From Balanoglossus misakiensis (Eukaryota; Hemichordata): DNA of 64,000 nt. Positions 25,040-37,000 of this stretch are shown piece by piece. Below the pieces are notes generated by a model that saw only the letters and a list, made by a program, of their open reading frames with translations, did not search any database and was not told the DNA's origin. The DNA is taken from assembly GCA_040954595.2 (NCBI GenBank), contig CM082591.2, positions 10,788,001 through 10,852,000 on the forward strand. The letters run 5' to 3'. The translations under genes were made by a program, and so were the position numbers. Position 1 is the first letter of the stretch. Each line of letters starts with the position of its first letter.

Positions 25040-25964
25040 ATGTGTTCTGCGCATCACAACAGAATTCGGTAAATAAACGAGGCTGTGTTTGGAAGCAACC
25101 ATGGAAATTTTAGAACTATCCGTCGATCTACAGAGTCTAGTGGAAAACTTTATTATGTGCATAGGTCTATCATGTGTTCTGCGCATCACAACATAATTTT
25201 GAAAACAGTCGAGGCTGTGTTTGGAAGCAACCATGGAAACTTTAGAACTATCCGTCGATCTACAGAGTCTAGTGGAAAACTTTCTTATGCGCATAGACCT
25301 ATCATGTGTTCTGCGCATCACAACAGAATTTTGTAAACAAACGAGGCTGTGTTTCGAAGCAACCATGGAAACTTTAGAACTATCCGTCGATCTACAGAGT
25401 CTAGTGGAAAACTTTCTTATGCTCGTAGGCCTATCATGTGTTCTGCGCATCACAACAGAATTTTGTAAACAAACGAGGCTGTGTTTGGAAGCAACAATGG
25501 AAACTTTAGAACTATCTGTCGATCTACAGAGTCTAGTGGAAAACTTTCTTATGCGCATAGACCTATCATGTGTTCTGCGCATCACAACAGAATTTTGTAA
25601 ACAAACGAGGCTGTGTTTGGAAGCAACCATGGAAACTTTAGAACTATCCGTCGATCTACAGTGTCTAGTGGAAAACTCTCTTATGCGCATAGACCTATCA
25701 TGTGTTCTGCGCATCACAACAGAATTTTGTAAACAAACGAGGCTGTGTTTGGAAGCAACCATGGAAACTTTAGAACTATCCGTCGATCTACAGAGTCTAG
25801 TGGAAAACTTTCTTATGCGCATAGACCTATCATGTGTTCTGCGCATCACAACAGAATTTTGTAAACAAACGAGGCTGTGTTTGGAAGCAACCATGGAAAC
25901 TTTAGAACTATCCGTCGATCGACAGAGTCTAGTGGAAAACTTTCTTATGCGCATAGGCCTATCT
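25040..25964 (+). repeat. HOR block, 7-mer type 7b (925 bp)
   Basis: Same length as 7a but different content: head monomer, consensus-like monomer, then the four-monomer cassette and the junction. The head linker reads GAAAACAGTCG, a private change. The only other block of this type is at 29796. Confidence 0.92.
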
Positions 25965-26889
25965 ATGTGTTCTGCGCATCACAACAGAATTCGGTAAATA
26001 AACGAGGCTGTGTTTGGAAGCAACCATGGAAATTTTAGAACTATCCGTCGATCTACAGAGTCTAGTGGAAAACTTTATTATGTGCATAGGTCTATCATGT
26101 GTTCTGCGCATCACAACATAATTTTGAAAACAATCGAGGCAGTGTTTGGAAGCAACCATGGAAACTTTAGAACTATCCGTCGATCTACAGAGTCTAGTGG
26201 AAAACTTTCTTATGCGCATAGGCCTATCATGTTTTCTGCGCATCACAACAGAATTCGGTAAATAAACGAGGGTGTATTTGGAAGCAACCATGGAAACTTT
26301 AGAACTATCCGTCGATCGACAGAGTCTAGTGGAAAACTTTCTTATGCGCATAGACCTATCATGTGTTCTGCGCATCACAACAGAATTTTGTAAACAAACG
26401 AGGCTGTGTTTGGAGGCAACAATGGAAACTTTAGAACTATCCGTCGATCTACAGAGTCTAGTGGAAAACTTTCTAATGCGCATACACCTATCATGTGTTC
26501 TGCGCATCACAACAGAATTTTGTAAACAAACGAGGCTGTGTTTGGAAGCAACCATGGAAACTTTAGAACTATCCGTCGTTCTACAGAGTCTAGAGGAAAA
26601 CTTTCTTATCCTCATAGGGCTATCATGTGTTCTGCGCATCACAACAGAATTTTGTAAACAAACGAGGCTGTGTTTGGAAGCAACCATGGAAACTTTAGAA
26701 CTATCCGTCGATCTACAGAGTCTAGTGGAAAACTTTCTTATGCGCATAGACCTATCATGTGTTCTGCGCATCACAACAGAATTTTGTAAACAAACGAGGC
26801 TGTGTTTGGAAGCAACCATGGAAACTTTAGAACTATCCGTCGATCGACAGAGTCTAGTGGAAAACTTTCTTATGCGCATAGGCCTATCT
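25965..26889 (+). repeat. HOR block, 7-mer type 7a (925 bp)
   Basis: A 7a block whose second monomer starts GAGGCAGTG in place of GAGGCTGTG near 26136, a private change. Confidence 0.92.
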
Positions 26890-29266
26890 ATGTGTTCTGC
26901 GCATCACAACAGAATTCGGTAAATAAACGAGGCTGTGTTTGGAAGCAACCATGGAAATTTTAGAACTATCCGTCGATCTACAGAGTCTAGTGGAAAACTT
27001 TATTATGTGCATAGGTCTATCATGTGTTCTGCGCATCACAACATAATTTTGAAAACAATCGAGGCTGTGTTTGGAAGCAACCATGGAAACTTTAGAACTA
27101 TCCGTCGATCTACAGAGTCTAGTGGAAAACTTTCTTATGCGCATAGGCCTATCATGTTTTCTGCGCATCACAACAGAATTCGGTAAATAAACGAGGGTGT
27201 ATTTGGAAGCAACCATGGAAACTTTAGAACTATCCGTCGATCGACAGAGTCTAGTGGAAAACTTTCTTATGCGCATAGACCTATCATGTGTTCTGCGCAT
27301 CACAACAGAATTTTGTAAACAAACGAGGCTGTGTTTGGAAGCAACCATGGAAACTTTAGAACTATCCGTCGATCTACAGAGTCTAGTGGAAAACTTTCTA
27401 ATGCGCATAGACCTATCATGTGTTCTGCGCATCACAACAGAATTATGTAAACAAACGAGGCTGTGTTTGGAAGCAACCATGGAAACTTTAGAACTATCCG
27501 TCGTTCTACAGAGTCTAGAGGAAAACTTTCTTATCCTCATAGGCCTATCATGTGTTCTGCGCATCACAACAGAATTTTGTAAACAAACGAGGCTGTGTTT
27601 GGAAGCAACCATGGAAACTTTAGAACTATCCGTCGATCTACAGAGTCTAGTGGAAAACTTTCTTATGCGCATAGACCTATCATGTGTTCTGCGCATCACA
27701 ACAGAATTTTGTAAACAAACGAGGCTGTGTTTGGAAGCAACCATGGAAACTTTACAACTATCCGTCGATCTATAGAGTCCAGTGGAAAACTTTCTTATGC
27801 GCATAGACCTATCATGTGTTCTGCGCATCACAACAGAATTTTGTAAACAAACGAGGCTGTGTTTGGAAGCAACAATGGAAACTTTAGAACTATCCGTCGA
27901 TCTACAGAGTCTAGTGGAAAACTTTCTCATGCGCATAGACCTATCATGTGTTCTGCGCATCACAACATAATTTTGAAAACAATCGAGGCTGTGTTTGGAA
28001 GCAACCATGGAAACTTTAGAACTATCCGTCGATCTACAGAGTCTAGTGGAAAACTTTCTTATGCGCATAGGCCTATCATGTTTTCTGCGCATCACAACAG
28101 AATTCGGTAAATAAACGAGGGTGTATTTGGAAGCAACCATGGAAACTTTAGAACTATCCGTCGATCGACAGAGTCTAGTGGAAAACTTTCTTATGCGCAT
28201 AGACCTATCATGTGTTCTGCGCATCACAACAGAATTTTGTAAACAAACGAGGCTGTGTTTGGAGGCAACAATGGAAACTTTAGAACTATCCGTCGATCTA
28301 CAGAGTCTAGTGGAAAACTTTCTAATGCGCATACACCTATCATGTGTTCTGCGCATCACAACAGAATTTTGTAAACAAACGAGGCTGTGTTTGGAAGCAA
28401 CCATGGAAACTTTAGAACTATCCGTCGTTCTACAGAGTCTAGAGGAAAACTTTCTTATCCTCATAGGGCTACCATGTGTTCTGCGCATCACAACAGAATT
28501 TTGTAAACAAACGAGGCTGTGTTTGGAAGCAACCATGGAAACTTTAGAACTATCCGTCGATCTACAGAGTCTAGTGGAAAACTTTCTTATGCGCATAGAC
28601 CTATCATGTGTTCTGCGCATCACAACAGAATTTTGTAAACAAACGAGGCTGTGTTTGGAAGCAACCATGGAAACTTTAGAACTATCCGTCGATCTACAGA
28701 GTCTAGTGGAAAACTTTCTTATGCTCGTAGGCCTATCATGTGTTCTGCGCATCACAACAGAATTTTGTAAACAAACGAGGCTGTGTTTGGAAGCAACAAT
28801 GGAAACTTTAGAACTATCTGTCGATCTACAGAGTCTAGTGGAAAACTTTCTTATGCGCATAGACCTATCATGTGTTCTGCGCATCACAACAGAATTTTGT
28901 AAACAAACGAGGCTGTGTTTGGAAGCAACCATGGAAACTTTAGAACTATCCGTCGATCTACAGAGTCTAGTGGAAAACTCTCTTATGCGCATAGACCTAT
29001 CATGTGTTCTGCGCATCACAACAGAATTTTGTAAACAAACGAGGCTGTGTTTGGAAGCAACCATGGAAACTTTAGAACTATCCGTCGATCTACGGAGTCT
29101 AGTGGAAAACTTTCTTATGCGCATAGACCTATCATGTGTTCTGCGCATCACAACAGAATTTTGTAAACAATCGAGGCTGTGTTTGGAAGCAACCATGGAA
29201 ACTGTAGAACTATCCGTCGATCGACAGAGTCTAGTGGAAAACTTTCTTATGCGCATAGGCCTATCT
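26890..29266 (+). repeat. HOR block, 18 monomers, fused 7-mer and 11-mer (2377 bp)
   Basis: It starts as a 7a-like block. After a TTACAAC / CTATAGAGTCCAG monomer near 27760 it reaches a second head-like monomer with the CATAATTTTGAAAACAATCG linker near 27965, with no extra-T junction between. From there it is an 11-mer series. The minus frame is therefore open across all 18 monomers (790 codons). Private variants near the end include CTACGGAGTC and ACTGTAGAAC. Confidence 0.9.
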
Positions 29267-29795
29267 ATGTGTTCTGCGCATCACAACAGAATTCGGTAAA
29301 TAAACGAGGCTGTGTTTGGAAGCAACCATGGAAATTTTAGAACTATCCGTCGATCTACAGAGTCTAGTGGAAAACTTTCTAATGCGCATACACCTATCAT
29401 GTGTTCTGCGCATCACAACAGAATTTTGTAAACAAACGAGACTGTGTTTGGAAGCAACCATGGAAACTTTAGAACTATCCGTCGTTCTACAGAGTCTAGA
29501 GGAAAACTTTCTTATCCTCATAGGGCTATCATGTGTTCTGCGCATCACAACAGAATTATGTAAACAAACGAGGCTGTGTTTGGAAGCAACCATGGAAACT
29601 TTAGAACTATCCGTCGATCTACAGAGTCTAGTGGAAAACTTTCTTATGCGCATAGACCTATCATGTGTTCTGCGCATCACAACAGAATTTTGTAAACAAA
29701 CGAGGCTGTGTTTGGAAGCAACCATGGAAACTTTAGAACTATCCGTCGATCGACAGAGTCTAGTGGAAAACTTTCTTATGCGCATAGGCCTATCT
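29267..29795 (+). repeat. HOR block, 4-mer (529 bp)
   Basis: The shortest block: a hybrid head that joins the block start to a GCATACACC monomer, then CGTTCTACAG / ATCCTCATAGGG with a GAATTATGTAAAC linker, a consensus-like monomer and the junction. It looks like a 7a block that lost three monomers by exchange inside the head. Confidence 0.92.
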
Positions 29796-30720
29796 ATGTG
29801 TTCTGCGCATCACAACAGAATTCGGTAAATAAACGAGGCTGTGTTTGGAAGCAACCATGGAAATTTTAGAACTATCCGTCGATCTACAGAGTCTAGTGGA
29901 AAACTTTATTATGTGCATAGGTCTATCATGTGTTCTGCGCATCACAACATAATTTTGAAAACAATCGAGGCTGTGTTTGGAAGCAACCATGGAAACTTTA
30001 GAACTATCCGTCGATCTACAGAGTCTAGTGGAAAACTTTCTTATGCGCATAGACCTATCATGTGTTCTGCGCATCACAACAGAATTTTGTAAACAAACGA
30101 GGCTGTGTTTCGAAGCAACCATGGAAACTTTAGAACTATCCGTCGATCTACAGAGTCTAGTGGAAAACTTTCTTATGCTCGTAGGCCTATCATGTGTTCT
30201 GCGCATCACAACAGAATTTTGTAAACAAACGAGGCTGTGTTTGGAAGCAACAATGGAAACTTTAGAACTATCTGTCGATCTACAGAGTCTAGTGGAAAAC
30301 TTTCTTATGCGCATAGACCTATCATGTGTTCTGCGCATCACAACAGAATTTTGTAAACAAACGAGGCTGTGTTTGGAAGCAACCATGGAAACTTTAGAAC
30401 TATCCGTCGATCTACAGAGTCTAGTGGAAAACTCTCTTATGCGCATAGACCTATCATATGTTCTGCGCATCACAACAGAATTTTGTAAACAAACGAGGCT
30501 GTGTTTGGAAGCAACCATGGAAACTTTAGAACTATCCGTCGATCTACAGAGTCTAGTGGAAAACTTTCTTATGCGCATAGACCTATCATGTGTTCTGCGC
30601 ATCACAACAGAATTTTGTAAACAAACGAGGCTGTGTTTGGAAGCAACCATGGAAACTTTAGAACTATCCGTCGATCGACAGAGTCTAGTGGAATACTTTC
30701 TTATGCGCATAGGCCTATCT
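29796..30720 (+). repeat. HOR block, 7-mer type 7b (925 bp)
   Basis: Second 7b block (head, consensus-like, four-monomer cassette, junction). Private changes are CATATGTTCTG near 30466 and GGAATACTTTC near 30692. Confidence 0.92.
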
Positions 30721-31645
30721 ATGTGTTCTGCGCATCACAACAGAATTCGGTAAATAAACGAGGCTGTGTTTGGAAGCAACCATGGAAATTTTAGAACTAT
30801 CCGTCGATCTACAGAGTCTAGTGGAAAACTTTATTATGTGCATAGGTCTATCATGTGTTCTGCGCATCACAACATAATTTTGAAAACAATCGAGGCTGTG
30901 TTTGGAAGCAACCATGGAAACTTTAGAACTATCCGTCGATCTACAGAGTCTAGTGGAAAACTTTCTTATGCGCATAGGCCTATCATGTTTTCTGCGCATC
31001 ACAACAGAATTCGGTAAATAAACGAGGGTGTATTTGGAAGCAACCATGGAAACTTTACAACTATCCGTCGATCGACAGAGTCTAGTGGAAAACTTTCTTA
31101 TGCGCATAGACCTATCATGTGTTCTGCGCATCACAACAGAATTTTGTAAACAAACGAGGCTGTGTTTGGAGGCAACAATGGAAACTTTAGAACTATCCGT
31201 CGATCTACAGAGTCTAGTGGAAAACTTTCTAATGCGCATACACCTATCATGTGTTCTGCGCATCACAACAGAATTTTGTAAACAAACGAGGCTGTGTTTG
31301 GAAGCAACCATGGAAACTTTAGAACTATCCGTCGTTCTACAGAGTCTAGAGGAAAACTTTCTTATCCTCATAGGGCTATCATGTGTTCTGCGCATCACAA
31401 CAGAATTTTGTAAACAAACGAGGCTGTGTTTGGAAGCAACCATGGAAACTTTAGAACTATCCGTCGATCTACAGAGTCTAGTGGAAAACTTTCTTATGCG
31501 CATAGACCTATCATGTGTTCTGCGCATCACAACAGAATTTTGTAAACAAACGAGGCTGTGTTTGGAAGCAACCATGGAAACTTTAGAACTATCCGTCGAT
31601 CGACAGAGTCTAGTGGAAAACTTTCTTATGCGCATAGGCCTATCT
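30721..31645 (+). repeat. HOR block, 7-mer type 7a (925 bp)
   Basis: A 7a block. Its GTGTATTTGG monomer carries TTACAACTATCC near 31057 in place of TTAGAACTATCC. Confidence 0.92.
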
Positions 31646-33978
31646 ATGTGTTCTGCGCATCACAACAGAATTCGGTAAATAAACGAGGCTGTGTTTGGAA
31701 GCAACCATGGAAATTTTAGAACTATCCGTCGATCTACAGAGTCTAGTGGAAAACTTTATTATGTGCATAGGTCTATCATGTGTTCTGCGCATCACAACAT
31801 AATTTTGAAAACAATCGAGGCTGTGTTTGGAAGCAACCATGGAAACTTTAGAACTATCCGTCGATCTACAGAGTCTAGTGGAAAACTTTCTTATGCGCAT
31901 AGGCCTATCATGTTTTCTGCGCATCACAACAGAATTCGGTAAATAAACGAGGGTGTATTTGGAAGCAACCATGGAAACTTTAGAACTATCCGTCGATCGA
32001 CAGAGTCTAGTGGAAAACTTTCTTATGCGCATAGACCTATCATGTGTTCTGCGCATCACAACAGAATTTTGTAAACAAACGAGGCTGTGTTTGGAGGCAA
32101 AAATGGAAACTTTAGAACTATCCGTCGATCTACAGAGTCTAGTGGAAAACTTTCTAATGCGCATAGACCTATCATGTGTTCTGCGCATCACAACAGAATT
32201 ATGTAAACAAACGAGGCTGTGTTTGGAAGCAACCATGGAAACTTTAGAACTATCCGTCGTTCTACAGAGTCTAGAGGAAAACTTTCTTATCCTCATAGGC
32301 CTATCATGTGTTCTGCGCATCACAACAGAATTTTGTAAACAAACGAGGCTCTGTTTGGAAGCAACCATGGAAACTTTAGAACTATCCGTCGATCTACAGA
32401 GTCTAGTGGAAAACTTTCTTATGCGCATAGACCTATCATGTGTTCTGCGCATCACAACAGAATTTTGTAAACAAACGAGGCTGTGTTTGGAAGCAACCAT
32501 GGAAACTTTACAACTATCCGTCGATCTATAGAGTCCAGTGGAAAACTTTCTTATGCGCATAGACCTATCATGTGTTCTGCGCATCACAACAGAATTTTGT
32601 AAACAAACGAGGCTGTGTTTGGAAGCAACAATGGAAACTTTAGAACTATCCGTCGATCTACAGAGTCTAGTGGAAAACTTTCTCATGCGCATAGACCTAT
32701 CATGTGTTCTGCGCATCACAACAGAATTTTGTAAACAAACGAGGCTGTGTTTGGAGGCAACAATGGAAACTTTAGAACTATCCGTCGATCTACAGAGTCT
32801 AGTGGAAAACTTTCTAATGCGCATAGACCTATCATGTGTTCTGCGCATCACAACAGAATTTTGTAAACAAACGAGGCTGTGTTTGGAAGCAACCATGGAA
32901 ACTTTAGAACTATCCGTCGTTCTACAGAGTCTAGAGGAAAACTTTCTTATCCTCATAGGCCTATCATGTGTTCTGCGCATCACAACAGAATTTTGTAAAC
33001 AAACGAGGCTGTGTTTGGAAGCAACCATGGAAACTTTAGAACTATCCGTCGATCTACAGAGTCTAGTGGAAAACTTTCTTATGCGCATAGACCTATCATG
33101 TGTTCTGCGCATCACAACAGAATTTTGTAAACAAATGAGGCTGTGTTTGGAAGCAACCATGGAAACTTTAGAACTATCCGTCGATCGACAGAGTCTAGTG
33201 GAAAACTTTCTTATGCGCATAGACCTATCATGTGTTCTGCGCATCACAAGAGAATTTTGTAAACAAACGAGGCTGTGTTTGGAGGCAACAATGGAAACTT
33301 TAGAACTATCCGTCGATCTACAGAGTCTAGTGGAAAACTTTCTAATGCGCATACACCTATCATGTGTTCTGCGGATCACAACAGAATTTTGTAAACAAAC
33401 GAGGCTGTGTTTGGAAGCAACCATGGAAACTTTAGAACTATCCGTCGTTCTACAGAGTCTAGAGGAAAACTTTCTTATCCTCATAGGGCTATCATGTGTT
33501 CTGCGCATCACAACAGAATTTTGTAAACAAACGAGGCTGTGTTTGGAAGCAACCATGGAAACTTTAGAACTATCCGTCGATCTACAGAGTCTAGTGGAAA
33601 ACTTTCTTATGCGCATAGACCTATCATGTGTTCTGCGCATCACAACAGAATTTTGTAAACAAACGAGGCTGTGTTTGGAAGCAACCATGGAAACTTTAGA
33701 ACTATCCGTCGATCTACAGAGTCTAGTGGAAAACTTTCTTATGCGCATAGACCTATCATGTGTTCTGCGCATCACAACAGAATGTTGTAAACAAACGAGG
33801 CTATGTTTCGAAGCAACCATAGAAACTTTAGAACTATCCGTCGATCTATAGAGTCCAGTGGAAAACTTTCTTATCCTCATAGGGCTATCATGTGTTCTGC
33901 GCATCACAACAGAATTTTTTAAACAAACGAGGCTGTGTTTGGAAGCAACCATGGAAACTTTAGAACTATCCGTCGATC
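31646..33978 (+). repeat. left copy of a 2377-bp tandem duplication
   Basis: About 2.33 kb directly repeated at 34023-36355, with at least five private single-base marks in common. The copies part at CGATCGAC here against CGATCTAC in the partner. Confidence 0.92.
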
Positions 33979-34022
33979 GACAGAGTCTAGTGGAAAACTT
34001 TCTTATGCGCATAGGCCTATCT
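31646..34022 (+). repeat. HOR block, 18 monomers (2377 bp)
   Basis: The head is B-type, but the body mixes CTATAGAGTCCAG, CGTTCTACAG and GCATACACC monomers and ends with an A-type GAATGTTG / CCATAGAAAC pair. Private marks are GGCAAAAATGG (about 32097), GAGGCTCTG (about 32348), CAAATGAGG (about 33133), CACAAGAGAATT (about 33246) and CTGCGGATC (about 33370). All of them recur 2377 bp downstream. Confidence 0.92.
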
Positions 34023-37000
34023 ATGTGTTCTGCGCATCACAACAGAATTCGGTAAATAAACGAGGCTGTGTTTGGAAGCAACCATGGAAATTTTAGAACT
34101 ATCCGTCGATCTACAGAGTCTAGTGGAAAACTTTATTATGTGCATAGGTCTATCATGTGTTCTGCGCATCACAACATAATTTTGAAAACAATCGAGGCTG
34201 TGTTTGGAAGCAACCATGGAAACTTTAGAACTATCCGTCGATCTACAGAGTCTAGTGGAAAACTTTCTTATGCGCATAGGCCTATCATGTTTTCTGCGCA
34301 TCACAACAGAATTCGGTAAATAAACGAGGGTGTATTTGGAAGCAACCATGGAAACTTTAGAACTATCCGTCGATCGACAGAGTCTAGTGGAAAACTTTCT
34401 TATGCGCATAGACCTATCATGTGTTCTGCGCATCACAACAGAATTTTGTAAACAAACGAGGCTGTGTTTGGAGGCAAAAATGGAAACTTTAGAACTATCC
34501 GTCGATCTACAGAGTCTAGTGGAAAACTTTCTAATGCGCATAGACCTATCATGTGTTCTGCGCATCACAACAGAATTATGTAAACAAACGAGGCTGTGTT
34601 TGGAAGCAACCATGGAAACTTTAGAACTATCCGTCGTTCTACAGAGTCTAGAGGAAAACTTTCTTATCCTCATAGGCCTATCATGTGTTCTGCGCATCAC
34701 AACAGAATTTTGTAAACAAACGAGGCTCTGTTTGGAAGCAACCATGGAAACTTTAGAACTATCCGTCGATCTACAGAGTCTAGTGGAAAACTTTCTTATG
34801 CGCATAGACCTATCATGTGTTCTGCGCATCACAACAGAATTTTGTAAACAAACGAGGCTGTGTTTGGAAGCAACCATGGAAACTTTACAACTATCCGTCG
34901 ATCTATAGAGTCCAGTGGAAAACTTTCTTATGCGCATAGACCTATCATGTGTTCTGCGCATCACAACAGAATTTTGTAAACAAACGAGGCTGTGTTTGGA
35001 AGCAACAATGGAAACTTTAGAACTATCCGTCGATCTACAGAGTCTAGTGGAAAACTTTCTCATGCGCATAGACCTATCATGTGTTCTGCGCATCACAACA
35101 GAATTTTGTAAACAAACGAGGCTGTGTTTGGAGGCAACAATGGAAACTTTAGAACTATCCGTCGATCTACAGAGTCTAGTGGAAAACTTTCTAATGCGCA
35201 TAGACCTATCATGTGTTCTGCGCATCACAACAGAATTTTGTAAACAAACGAGGCTGTGTTTGGAAGCAACCATGGAAACTTTAGAACTATCCGTCGTTCT
35301 ACAGAGTCTAGAGGAAAACTTTCTTATCCTCATAGGCCTATCATGTGTTCTGCGCATCACAACAGAATTTTGTAAACAAACGAGGCTGTGTTTGGAAGCA
35401 ACCATGGAAACTTTAGAACTATCCGTCGATCTACAGAGTCTAGTGGAAAACTTTCTTATGCGCATAGACCTATCATGTGTTCTGCGCATCACAACAGAAT
35501 TTTGTAAACAAATGAGGCTGTGTTTGGAAGCAACCATGGAAACTTTAGAACTATCCGTCGATCGACAGAGTCTAGTGGAAAACTTTCTTATGCGCATAGA
35601 CCTATCATGTGTTCTGCGCATCACAAGAGAATTTTGTAAACAAACGAGGCTGTGTTTGGAGGCAACAATGGAAACTTTAGAACTATCCGTCGATCTACAG
35701 AGTCTAGTGGAAAACTTTCTAATGCGCATACACCTATCATGTGTTCTGCGGATCACAACAGAATTTTGTAAACAAACGAGGCTGTGTTTGGAAGCAACCA
35801 TGGAAACTTTAGAACTATCCGTCGTTCTACAGAGTCTAGAGGAAAACTTTCTTATCCTCATAGGGCTATCATGTGTTCTGCGCATCACAACAGAATTTTG
35901 TAAACAAACGAGGCTGTGTTTGGAAGCAACCATGGAAACTTTAGAACTATCCGTCGATCTACAGAGTCTAGTGGAAAACTTTCTTATGCGCATAGACCTA
36001 TCATGTGTTCTGCGCATCACAACAGAATTTTGTAAACAAACGAGGCTGTGTTTGGAAGCAACCATGGAAACTTTAGAACTATCCGTCGATCTACAGAGTC
36101 TAGTGGAAAACTTTCTTATGCGCATAGACCTATCATGTGTTCTGCGCATCACAACAGAATGTTGTAAACAAACGAGGCTATGTTTCGAAGCAACCATAGA
36201 AACTTTAGAACTATCCGTCGATCTATAGAGTCCAGTGGAAAACTTTCTTATCCTCATAGGGCTATCATGTGTTCTGCGCATCACAACAGAATTTTTTAAA
36301 CAAACGAGGCTGTGTTTGGAAGCAACCATGGAAACTTTAGAACTATCCGTCGATCTACAGAGTCTAGTGGAAAACTTTCTTATGCGCATAGACCTATCAT
36401 GTGTTCTGCGCATCACAACAGAATTTTGTAAACAAACGATGCTGTGTTTCGAAGCAACCATGGAAACTTTAGAACTATCCGTCGATCTACAGAGTCTAGT
36501 GGAAAACGTTCTTATGCTCGTAGGCCTATCATGTGTTCTGCGCATCACAACAGAATTTTGTAAACAAACGAGGCTGTGTTTGGAAGCAACAATGGAAACT
36601 TTAGAACTATCTGTCGATCTACAGAGTCTAGTGGAAAACTTTCTTATGCGCATAGACCTATCATGTGTTCTGCGCATCACAACATAATTTTGTAAACAAA
36701 CGAGGCTGTGTTTGGAAGCAACCATGGAAACTTTAGAACAATCCGTCGATCTACAGAGTCTAGTGGAAAACTCTCTTATGCGCATAGACCTATCATGTGT
36801 TCTGCGCATCACAACAGAATTTTGTAAACAAACGAGGCTGTGTTTGGAAGCAACCATGGAAACTTTACAACTATCCGTCGATCTATAGAGTCCAGTGGAA
36901 AACTTTCTTATGCGCATAGACCTATCATGTGTTCTGCGCATCACAACAGAATTTTGTAAACAAACGAGGCTGTGTTTGGAAGCAACAATGGAAACTTTAG

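Noticed and set aside
31646-36355. Duplications as pure assembly artefacts
   Set aside because: Copies diverge at their ends and continue into different contexts, which fits real unequal exchange. Artefact cannot be excluded without reads, so this is noted as a check and not as a claim.
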